DNA of 64,000 bases from Cornus controversa (taxonomy: Eukaryota; Streptophyta; Magnoliopsida; Cornales; Cornaceae), in assembly GCA_026545225.1 (NCBI GenBank), contig CM048849.1:14143541-14207540 (forward strand), in the 5' to 3' direction. The stretch's first letter is position 1. Every line of letters starts with the position of its first letter. Below, piece by piece: positions 1 to 10,741 of this stretch. Both the position numbers and the translations under genes were made by a program. The notes beneath the pieces are model-generated. The model saw only the letters and a program-made list of their open reading frames with translations. It did not search any database and was not told the origin of the DNA.

Positions 1-92
1 GTGATTGGAGAAAGACAGTTATAGAAAAACTCAAACAGTTGGGTGGGGTTAAAGATATGGCATTAGAAAAGTAGTACCAACTGGTTGCTAAT
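1..92 (+). pseudogene. Tat-type pol fragment upstream of the LARD insertion
   Basis: In the frame with codons starting at position 3 this stretch begins DWRKTVIEKL and ends YQLVANR when joined to 10586. That is the linker and first zinc-binding module that precede the integrase core in Tat-lineage Ty3/Gypsy pol. A TAG at 72-74 breaks the frame. The piece is contiguous with 10586-12052 once the LARD and one copy of its 5-bp TSD are removed. The rest of gag-pol lies outside the window. The frame continuity is seen directly; the lineage assignment rests on sequence resemblance. Confidence 0.75.
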
Positions 93-2194
93 TGTCACGC
101 CCCGGTTCTCGAGGCCCGGAAACCGAGGTGTGAACCCCGTGAGATCGCCCTCACGACATAACCATCACCCGATCATGCAACCTCAATTTCCTATTATTTT
201 TACGAAAATCGGGCATGACCCATTCTAAATAATCAGCTCCTGGCATGATATACCTGCTTCACAATTTATATGGACACTTCTGGGCACGTGTCCCCCCAGC
301 ATTTATATCTAAACAATAAAAATGGACACTTCTGGGCCCGTGTCCCCCCCAATATTTCTACAACATGCATAATACAATCATAAATATACATGCCTCAGTC
401 CTTGAATGTCCGTATTAAACACATACATCACATGAATAAATACAATTGAAGGGACTGAATCAATATAATCGCTTTATACATTTAATCCAAATGTAAAGCA
501 TCTATCTATCCACTATCCTGGACATACATTAGATTCTATGGAATCTACTTACTACCTCTGCAACTGGGACTACCGATCCCCCTAACTGACTTCGAAATCA
601 GCAACACCTGCAAAACCTGGGAGGGGGTGAGCTCAAAGGCCCAACAAGGTATGTAGAACCATACTATCACCGCTGCAGCAGGTCGATCCTCACATATTCT
701 CAAAAATATACATGCACTTAAATATATCACAATATTTAAGACCATGCTCTACCTAGCATGCATGAACCAATGATGTACATAGTTACTCTAGCACATATGA
801 ACGTACAAAATCCACAACACATGATTTAGGAAAATCATTTTCAACATGCCTGAAAGCAATAAACATTCGGTACTAATATGTATATAGAACATATATATAT
901 ATATCAACATATTTACATAAACGATGTAAATCATCTATCATATCTACTACTCGTCAAGTAGCACATCCCAAATGCAATAAAGATGCATTTAAACCATATA
1001 GCATGCGTAAAAGCAATAGATATCCAACATATATCATGTTCTGTCACAAACAACATATATATAAGAATGCGTTTAACACATAGCATGTTTCACAATCGAT
1101 AATGTAAGCAAGTTCACACACTTGTCTCTCTCTCGGCTCAACCCGATATCCTAACATGATTCTCAACCAATCATGTGACCTGGAACACCTCCCACAACCA
1201 TCTCACGACCTTGACCTACTCTGCCAACGTCATACTTTCGGGGCAATATTTTGGTTTGCCCATTGGTGATTAGACCATATCAGCACCGTCACCAATTATT
1301 TGTTTACTCAAGGTGATTAGACCATATCAGCACCGTCACCGAGTATTAGGTGGCTCAAAGTGGTTAGACCATATCAGCACCGCCACTGAGCTTATTTTGA
1401 CTCAAGATGATTAGACCATATCAGCACCATCACCGAGTCTTAAATGGTTCAAGGTGGTTAGACCATATCAGCACCGCCACCAATTATTTACCTAGTCTAG
1501 GTAATTCAACCACACTTCCCCGTTTCCTCACAACGGCACCATATATGCATTTCGAACATATAGTAACCAAACATTTCAATGTTCATGCCTCACAATGCCT
1601 AAGCTAGTTAAAAGTACATAGCATGCATTTCATCTCCACATAAACCCACATATAACAACATATGTGTCATTTCCCTCCTATACATGCAATATGGATGCAC
1701 ATATACACAGCATAATACTTTCATGCTTCAACCCATGCTTATGAATACTAAAAAGAAGTATTTGGCATGCCTCTCATCACATTCCAACACATATAGCACA
1801 TATATGTTCAAAACCCGCATGATACCTCACATATGCAAACACTTCAACTTAGCACATTTTTGTCATGCTATAATCAATGCATACTTTCGATATATGTAAA
1901 CATAGCTAGCATGCATCTCATATCTACATTCCCACATATAGCCACGTATATGTCAAATCATGCATATAAGTCACATATGCACCTACGCTAGCATAAATAC
2001 AGTCATGCTCTCATTCAATGCATGTATTCACTACAAGTAGCTAACATGCATTCCAATCACAATATATATACACATATATATATTACATCACCCACATATG
2101 TATCAAGAACATATAAAGCACTTAGCACATTTCATGCTTTTCAAATGCTCGCCAAAAGTTATACTAAACTTAGCATGCATTCCTACCACTGCAA

Positions 2195-2227
<33 letters not shown>

Positions 2228-4007
2228 CACATACATATATATAGTATATATATGTACTGAACATCATGCATAAGAACCGCATATGCATACAAGACAACAC
2301 AGAGCTAAACAGGTATTATTTAGCATGCTCTCCATAGACTTTAATCTATACATACATGCATACCACAATGCAATTAGGCGGTAAATCTAACATATTATCG
2401 CTTCCCAAACCCGCACATACATATATATACACACACGCACATGTATATCCTCTCACATCCTATGTATATGCCACATTCCCTATACACATATATATATAAG
2501 CGCCTACATATATATGTATATACACATATCACATACGATTAAATTAAGACATATGCAAATTACTCAACGTACGTAAAAGATATGTACGAGATAGAGGCAA
2601 GAATCAACTTGCCTTAGGTCCAGCTTTCGCCAAGTCCGCGCTTGCAAAGCGGTCCATGCCAAGCCCGGTCCAATCCGGTCCCGTGCTAAAGTCCATGCAA
2701 TCCATCCACCAAACCATTTTTCTCTTTGTTGATCCCAAAGTTGGATCCAACCCATTTCAAGTCTAAAGTCCAGTTTAAACCAAATACCAAATCCACCATT
2801 TAAACATCAAACTAAAGCAACCCCAAGCTCTCACCATTGAAGCCACCATCCATTGACAGACCACTGTCCAAACCGTGAGCTCCATCCTTCAGGCTCTATC
2901 CGATCACCACCATTAAAGAGACAAAAGAGAACCGAGCAGAACCACAACCGAAACCCATAGCCAACCAGCCACCTTCTCCAACCTTTCCGCTGCTGGAACA
3001 ACCTCCATCACTCACCATTTCACTACGAAAAGTGCCATGATCAGCCATCAATGGCCGACCCAAACACCACCCTATCGAGCCCTGTAAGACCCACCAAGGC
3101 CTCACCCAAACCACCCATTTGTCGAGCCAAATGAAACCCAGAAGAGAGCACCACCGGCCATACCCTCGGCCAGTCGCTAGCGGCCATACTCGGCCCGTCA
3201 AAACAGATCCGACCTCATCACTCGGAACCCAGCGATCCAGCCGAGCTCAACCTCCAGACCGGACCAAACCCAGCCCCATCCGAAGCCTCTGCCGTCGCCG
3301 GAGTGCCACCTCAACGGCCGTAATCAGCCGAAACCAAACGGACCCCCGAAACCCCGGCCAACCAAACCCCAGCCGAGAACCCCCTTCGCGAACAGCTCGG
3401 CCCGTGGAACCACCTTGAGCCACCAACGTCGGCCCAGCCACTGCCGGGGCTCCACCGTGAGCGATCGGCAGCCCCAGCCACCGCCGGCGCCGGACCACCC
3501 CTCCTCTTTCTCGGTTTCTCTCTTCTTCTTTTCTTTGCTTTTTTTTTCTTTTTCTTTTCTTTTTCTTTTTCTCTTTCTTTTCTCTTTCCTTCTTTCTTTT
3601 TCTCTTCTCAGCCGAAGACCACTTTTGGTCTTTCTCCTTTCTTTTATTGTGGTCCACAAGTTCCTTATTCTCCCTCATTTTGGTCCACATAAAATAATAC
3701 ATATGTATATATCATCCATATATGTATCTAACTCCACATGTGTATTTTTCTAAAAACACTTACACACATAATACAATATGCTCCCACATTTTCTCATAAT
3801 TGCGTAAAAGCCCACCACATATTTATAATTAAATATAAATATAGTTACTATGTATATATATATATATATATATATACATATACACACACCTTCCACTTGT
3901 ATGGAAACATAAATGTCCACACCCTTTTCGGAATTTAATTAACCCGAAAAAAAATCAGTCCGGCCCAAAAATCATCCGGGGCCGGTCAAAATATCTTGGT
4001 CCTTACA
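93..4007 (-). repeat. LARD 3' LTR (left copy)
   Basis: On the plus strand it runs from TGTCACGCCCC to GGTCCTTACA, and on the element's own strand from TGTAAGGACC to GGCGTGACA. It contains a five-copy tandem repeat (1265-1481), a TA microsatellite (about 2195-2224), a GC-rich stretch (about 2900-3500), a pyrimidine tract (about 3500-3610) and a second TA run (about 3852-3875). Short frames over the GC-rich and CT-rich parts are low-complexity translations and not genes. Confidence 0.92.
1265..1481. repeat. Five-copy tandem repeat in LARD left LTR
   Basis: The motif GATTAGACCATATCAGCACC (first bases vary to GGTTAG) recurs five times at about 40-47 bp spacing. Each copy ends in a variant of CGTCACC or CGCCACC and is followed by a short variable linker. 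Copies differ slightly, so the array predates the LTR copy. The right LTR carries the same array at 7845-8061. Confidence 0.85.
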
Positions 4008-4022
4008 ACCTCCCCTCCTTCA
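4008..4022 (-). other. LARD polypurine tract
   Basis: The minus strand reads GAAGGAGGGGAGGT directly before the left LTR, whose own-strand start is TGTAAGGACC. Position and base composition fit the plus-strand primer of an LTR retrotransposon. Confidence 0.7.
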
Positions 4023-6356
4023 AGGAATTTCGTCCTCGAAGTTATCATAGTCATGGTCTTTCCAAAACCAATCCATACCGGACGTCATTCTCGCCAATGA
4101 TCGTCACTTTCTCTCTCCACATACCCTAGGCGCTACACTTGCAACACCTAGCTCATGACTCTCAAGTCTTGCACAACAGTGCATTTCGACTGTCGTAAGG
4201 CAACATAACCACTTTCGTGACATGGCTGAGTGACTCCTAAGCCCATGTACGGTTCACCCACGAAATCCTCCGAAGCACTTGCTTCCTAGAGTCCACAATC
4301 TCTACCTCAAGACCTATCCAGTCCATCTCTATCTCTAGTCTAACGCAACACCTTTGACTAATCATTCCTATCACTCACAGTGATACTTCCCTATAATCCG
4401 GGATCATCAATACTCAAAGTCAATCTTGTAATATCCAACATGACTTTCAATCTCTGGCATACCATTCCCGGGCTTAGTCCAATATCCTGGGCATCATCAC
4501 AACACAAACCACATCAATCCAGTGCACAACACAAGCGCACTCACCAGCAAGGCACATGACAGTGTACTCGCCGATAAAATAACATAAACCGTGTACTTGC
4601 CGCAGCAAGCCACATAATCCTGCCCAGTCTCATAGACTACAACCCACTGGAATCCAATGCCAAGTCCAGGATCTCACATCCCACTGGTTTCACAATCTCG
4701 TTATTCAAGAGGAGATCCATTTACCCCTTTTCATCCTTCACACCAAGGAGCCAGTTGACAATTAGAGAGAATTCCTTTCATATCAGCACTTCACTTTAGA
4801 CAATCCTTACCAATGAAAGTTTGAGGTCACCTACAGTAGCCAAACAGCAGCCATACAGTGGCCGCAGCCCACTGCGTCTACACGTCCACTGCGTCCACCT
4901 CTCCCCTTCACGGTAAGAAATTATCCTCACTTCAGATACTATATGTCAGGATCCTCATCCACTATCAACCCTTCATTCTCTTAGCATCATATCCACACTA
5001 TGATCCAACTGTATCAATCATGCACATATCACAGCACACCACTGAGGTCAAGGCACATAAGGAGTGCACTTGTCAAAATAAATCATCCAGTCCTGTCCAT
5101 TTTTGTGGACTACATCCCATTGGCATTTAGTGCCAAGGTTAGGGTTTTACATGCCCTTAACTTCACAATCTCATTTCCTAAGGAATGAATCCAATTTACT
5201 CACTCGTCCATTAATCCTAACGGACGTTTCCGGCTTCCCGGGTATTTATCCATTCCTTTCCAGCATCTCCTTTGAGACTCCAAGATCCTGACTGCTTCAT
5301 CTAGGACCCCACAAATCTTTCCATGCATCACTATTGCAATGATTACAACACAAATCTGAATCACCAAACTCTTGGTTTGGGAAACTACAAGGTAAATCAT
5401 ACATTTCTCTACGATTCCAGACTTATACTTTCAAAGTCTATCACTACATGTCCATTTCAACATCACAGTCCACTCGGGTTCAAACCTCTACCCAGGTTCA
5501 CAAATCCTTAAAACCAGGACTTCTAGGTGACTACATGTCACTACTAGCCATGCAACGCAAAATGCAACACAGAAGGGTAATGCACAGTCACATGAATCAT
5601 ATATACCACATAGCATATAGCATACAACATGCCAATCAAATAAACATATAACATGCATGATATGACATATGATACATAAATCAAAACCCTAGCCCTCGGG
5701 CTAATACTAGGAAAATACCCCTGACCATACACGGTCCCGGTACTTCCTTTGCCTGAGCAAATGTAAAAACACCGCCCAGTCCCCCTAGTATACACACATA
5801 CTAGAATCACAAAATCTAGAGTGGTTCAAACCAACCTACTCTTATCCTCTATACCAATGGTAAACATCTACCAATCTATCCGCCTCTATAGTCTAAGGTA
5901 GCAACCTTGACCATCAATACCAACCGCTTTCAGTGACATATCCCTACTATTGGGAATTCTTTATCTGTCGTCATCCAGACGAAACAACTCAACAACCACA
6001 AGAGCCGGCGTATCGTAAGAGAAGCGCTAATCAAAGAAAAATGTTCGGCCGAGCCATTTTCCAAAGCTAGCCCAACTCCGGCAATATGCCTTCCTTGTAT
6101 CCCATCTCAATCCCAATTGCCAACCCCGGTAACCCACTCACCAATCTCATAAGTCCCTAAGTATTTCTAAGGACTTAAACACTCGCAAACTTCATTGCTG
6201 TATCTCTTCATTACTCACTAATGAGACTTAATCACCAAATCAAAGGTCTAAACTCAACCAATTCTGGAAGTTATTACCAATCAAAACTAGTTTCACACAC
6301 CAACACTTTGATCTTTCATTAGGATTGCTCAAACCGAGCAAGTCATTCCACTATCA

Positions 6357-6657
6357 CCCATAGGTGATCAAACCTATCATCTAGACAACTGTCAACCATT
6401 GCCTATCTCCAAGCCATCCCGTGATTTGACTATCCGTCCTTAGGTATTCGAACCTACGACTTTGATACCCTAGGTTTTCAAACCTAATGCTTTAACAGCA
6501 ATCAAGAGTTCCTCAAATCCTCAACCCTTACCCGTCGCCCCTAGGTGTTCCAACCTAGTACTCTTATAGCATTCTGGTATTAGGTACATAATCCAATATT
6601 CTCCAACCATACACGTGATATGTCCATTCCCTTCGTCCCTAGGTATTCTGACCTAGG
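6357..6657 (-). repeat. Array of five T-arm-like hairpins beside the LARD PBS
   Basis: Five short inverted repeats have stem TAGGT/ACCTA and a 6-nt loop: 6360-6377 (loop GATCAA), 6441-6456 (ATTCGA), 6471-6486 (TTTCAA), 6541-6558 (GTTCCA) and 6638-6657 (ATTCTG). The last is followed directly by GGCTCTGATACCA. The second is followed by a weaker match (CTTTGATACC), and the fourth by a degenerate one ending in ATTCTG. On the plus strand the layout mimics the T arm plus acceptor end of initiator tRNA-Met, so these look like tandem, decayed copies of an extended primer-binding region. Confidence 0.7.
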
Positions 6658-6669
6658 GCTCTGATACCA
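6658..6669 (-). other. LARD primer-binding site (initiator tRNA-Met)
   Basis: The minus strand reads TGGTATCAGAGC, complementary to the 3' end of plant initiator tRNA-Met. It lies 3 nt inside the right LTR, the 5' LTR in element orientation. The distance and sequence are typical of plant LTR retrotransposons. Confidence 0.9.
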
Positions 6670-6672
6670 TTC

Positions 6673-8774
6673 TGTCACGCCCCGGTTCTCGAGGCCCGGA
6701 AACCGAGGTGTGAACCCCGTGAGATCGCCCTCACGACATAACCATCACCCGATCATGCAACCTCAATTTCCTATTATTTTTACGAAAATCGGGCATGACC
6801 CATTCTAAATAATCAGCTCCTGGCATGATATACCTGCTTCACAATTTATATGGACACTTCTGGGCACGTGTCCCCCCAGCATTTATATCTAAACAATAAA
6901 AATGGACACTTCTGGGCCCGTGTCCCCCCCAATATTTCTACAACATGCATAATACAATCATAAATATACATGCCTCAGTCCTTGAATGTCCGTATTAAAC
7001 ACATACATCACATGAATAAATACAATTGAAGGGACTGAATCAATATAATCGCTTTATACATTTAATCCAAATGTAAAGCATCTATCTATCCACTATCCTG
7101 GACATACATTAGATTCTATGGAATCTACTTACTACCTCTGCAACTGGGACTACCGATCCCCCTAACTGACTTCGAAATCAGCAACACCTGCAAAACCTGG
7201 GAGGGGGTGAGCTCAAAGGCCCAACAAGGTATGTAGAACCATACTATCACCGCTGCAGCAGGTCGATCCTCACATATTCTCAAAAATATACATGCACTTA
7301 AATATATCACAATATTTAAGACCATGCTCTACCTAGCATGCATGAACCAATGATGTACATAGTTACTCTAGCACATATGAACGTACAAAATCCACAACAC
7401 ATGATTTAGGAAAATCATTTTCAACATGCCTGAAAGCAATAAACATTCGGTACTAATATGTATATAGAACATATATATATATATCAACATATTTACATAA
7501 ACGATGTAAATCATCTATCATATCTACTACTCGTCAAGTAGCACATCCCAAATGCAATAAAGATGCATTTAAACCATATAGCATGCGTAAAAGCAATAGA
7601 TATCCAACATATATCATGTTCTGTCACAAACAACATATATATAAGAATGCGTTTAACACATAGCATGTTTCACAATCGATAATGTAAGCAAGTTCACACA
7701 CTTGTCTCTCTCTCGGCTCAACCCGATATCCTAACATGATTCTCAACCAATCATGTGACCTGGAACACCTCCCACAACCATCTCACGACCTTGACCTACT
7801 CTGCCAACGTCATACTTTCGGGGCAATATTTTGGTTTGCCCATTGGTGATTAGACCATATCAGCACCGTCACCAATTATTTGTTTACTCAAGGTGATTAG
7901 ACCATATCAGCACCGTCACCGAGTATTAGGTGGCTCAAAGTGGTTAGACCATATCAGCACCGCCACTGAGCTTATTTTGACTCAAGATGATTAGACCATA
8001 TCAGCACCATCACCGAGTCTTAAATGGTTCAAGGTGGTTAGACCATATCAGCACCGCCACCAATTATTTACCTAGTCTAGGTAATTCAACCACACTTCCT
8101 CGTTTCCTCACAACGGCACCATATATGCATTTCGAACATATAGTAACCAAACATTTCAATGTTCATGCCTCACAATGCCTAAGCTAGTTAAAAGTACATA
8201 GCATGCATTTCATCTCCACATAAACCCACATATAACAACATATGTGTCATTTCCCTCCTATACATGCAATATGGATGCACATATACACAGCATAATACTT
8301 TCATGCTTCAACCCATGCTTATGAATACTAAAAAGAAGTATTTGGCATGCCTCTCATCACATTCCAACACATATAGCACATATATGTTCAAAACCCGCAT
8401 GATACCTCACATATGCAAACACTTCAACTTAGCACATTTTTGTCATGCTATAATCAATGCATACTTTCGATATATGTAAACATAGCTAGCATGCATCTCA
8501 TATCTACATTCCCACATATAGCCACGTATATGTCAAATCATGCATATAAGTCACATATGCACCTACGCTAGCATAAATACAGTCATGCTCTCATTCAATG
8601 CATGTATTCACTACAAGTAGCTAACATGCATTCCAATCACAATATATATACACATATATATATTACATCACCCACATATGTATCAAGAACATATAAAGCA
8701 CTTAGCACATTTCATGCTTTTCAAATGCTCGCCAAAAGTTATACTAAACTTAGCATGCATTCCTACCACTGCAA

Positions 8775-8811
<37 letters not shown>

Positions 8812-10580
8812 CACATACATATATATAGTATATATATGTACTGAACATCATGCATAAGAACCGCATATGCATACAAGACAACACAGAGCTAAACAGGTAT
8901 TATTTAGCATGCTCTCCATAGACTTTAATCTATACATACATGCATACCACAATGCAATTAGGCGGTAAATCTAACATATTATCGCTTCCCAAACCCGCAC
9001 ATACATATATATACACACACGCACATGTATATCCTCTCACATCCTATGTATATGCCACATTCCCTATACACATATATATATAAGCGCCTACATATATATG
9101 TATATACACATATCACATACGATTAAATTAAGACATATGCAAATTACTCAACGTACGTAAAAGATATGTACGAGATAGAGGCAAGAATCAACTTGCCTTA
9201 GGTCCAGCTTTCGCCAAGTCCGCGCTTGCAAAGCGGTCCATGCCAAGCCCGGTCCAATCCGGTCCCGTGCTAAAGTCCATGCAATCCATCCACCAAACCA
9301 TTTTTCTCTTTGTTGATCCCAAAGTTGGATCCAACCCATTTCAAGTCTAAAGTCCAGTTTAAACCAAATACCAAATCCACCATTTAAACATCAAACTAAA
9401 GCAACCCCAAGCTCTCACCATTGAAGCCACCATCCATTGACAGACCACTGTCCAAACCGTGAGCTCCATCCTTCAGGCTCTATCCGATCACCACCATTAA
9501 AGAGACAAAAGAGAACCGAGCAGAACCACAACCGAAACCCATAGCCAACCAGCCACCTTCTCCAACCTTTCCGCTGCTGGAACAACCTCCATCACTCACC
9601 ATTTCACTACGAAAAGTGCCATGATCAGCCATCAATGGCCGACCCAAACACCACCCTATCGAGCCCTGTAAGACCCACCAAGGCCTCACCCAAACCACCC
9701 ATTTGTCGAGCCAAATGAAACCCAGAAGAGAGCACCACCGGCCATACCCTCGGCCAGTCGCTAGCGGCCATACTCGGCCTGTCAAAACAAATCCGACCTC
9801 ATCACTCGGAACCCAGCGATCCAGCCGAGCTCAACCTCCAGACCGGACCAAACCCAGCCCCATCCGAAGCCTCTGCCGTCGCCGGAGTGCCACCTCAACG
9901 GCCGTAATCAGCAGAAACCAAACGGACCCCCGAAACCCCGGCCAACCAAACCCCAGCCGAGAACCCCCTTCGCGAACAGCTCGGCCCGTGGAACCACCTT
10001 GAGCCACCAACGTCGACCCAGCCACTGCCGGGGCTCCACCGTGAGCGATCGGCAGCCCCAGCCACTGCCGGCGCCGGACCACCCCTCCTCTTTCTCGGTT
10101 TCTCTCTTCTTCTTTTCTTTTCTTTTTTTTTCTTTTTCTTTTTCTCTTTCTTTTCTCTTTCCTTCTTTCTTTTTCTCTTCTCAGCCGAAGACCACTTTTG
10201 GTCTTTCTCCTTTCTTTTATTGTGGTCCACAAGTTCCTTATTCTCCCTCATTTTGGTCCACATAAAATAATACATATGTATATATCATCCATATATGTAT
10301 CTAACTCCACATGTGTATTTTTCTAAAAACACTTACACACATAATACAATATGCTCCCACATTTTCTCATAATTGCGTAAAAGCCCACCACATATTTATA
10401 ATTAAATATAAATATAGTTACTATGTATATATATATATATATATATATACATATACACACACCTTCCACTTGTATGGAAACATAAATGTCCACACCCTTT
10501 CCGGAATTTAATTAACCCGAAAAAAAATCAGTCCGGCCCAAAAATCATCCGGGACCGGTCAAAATATCTTGGTCCTTACA
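6673..10580 (-). repeat. LARD 5' LTR (right copy)
   Basis: Near-identical to 93-4007. Differences seen by eye include C to T at 8100, substitutions in the GC-rich part near 9780-10070, a longer TA run near 8778-8810, a shorter CT tract near 10110-10180, and changes near 10501 and 10553. It ends in CTTACA and is followed by the TSD copy CTAAT. The five-copy tandem array is at 7845-8061. Confidence 0.92.
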
Positions 10581-10585
10581 CTAAT

Positions 10586-10741
10586 AGACTCTATCATCGC
10601 GGGCCAGACGGGGTATTGTCAAGATGTCTCGGGCCCAAAGAGGCTGAAAAAATGCTGACAGAAGTACACAAGTCTTCTTGTGAAACAACAGATATTAGCC
10701 TATACCGAAGATTGCAATGACAAGGGTACTTCTGGCCGACA
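10586..10741 (+). pseudogene. First zinc-binding (H2C2-like) module of Tat pol, degenerate
   Basis: In the frame of the integrase the segment reads LYHRGPDGV, then EVHKSSC, SLYRRLQ, a TGA at 10718-10720, then QGYFWPTM; the CSGC pair follows just past 10741. This is the layout of an integrase zinc-binding domain, with the first His and the Cys pair kept. The second His is replaced (ETT where GxH is usual) and the TGA interrupts it. CGA to TGA is a simple C-to-T change. A second, better kept module of the same type follows inside the integrase frame. Confidence 0.7.

Larger units (their letters stand above)
4008..6672 (-). other. LARD internal domain, non-coding
   Basis: No frame here resembles gag, protease, RT, RNase H or integrase, and all frames are short. 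Read on the minus strand, the end next to the left LTR holds a purine run (complement of 4008-4022, the PPT). Just before it, at about 4020-4045, codons read NFEDEIP followed by a stop, which resembles the last residues of chromovirus pol. The far end holds the PBS and a series of short hairpins (6357-6657). The rest, about 2.2 kb, shows nothing recognisable. Confidence 0.75.
93..10580 (-). mobile_element. LARD: non-autonomous LTR retrotransposon with 3.9-kb LTRs
   Basis: Two near-identical LTRs (93-4007 and 6673-10580) flank a 2.67-kb internal region without any plausible gene. The element ends TG..CA on both sides and is flanked by the 5-bp TSD CTAAT at 88-92 and 10581-10585. The PBS (6658-6669) adjoins the right LTR and the PPT (about 4008-4022) adjoins the left LTR, so the element reads on the minus strand. 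Long LTRs, a PBS and PPT but no gag or pol fit the LARD class. By eye the LTRs differ at roughly ten single bases plus TA and CT-tract length changes, so the insertion is recent. Confidence 0.93.

Noticed and set aside
2896..3418. GC-rich frames on both strands in the LARD LTR
   Set aside because: They occur in both LTRs with substitutions in no codon pattern and contain no known motif. They are best explained as non-coding LTR sequence.
3247..3702. Open frame with long Lys/Arg/Glu run on the minus strand of the LARD LTR (also at 9831-10275)
   Set aside because: It is a translation of a CT-rich tract. Length differs between the two LTR copies and no domain is visible.
49..10585. Large direct repeat read as a segmental duplication
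   Set aside because: TG..CA ends, PBS, PPT and the CTAAT target duplication show that it is the LTR pair of one retrotransposon.
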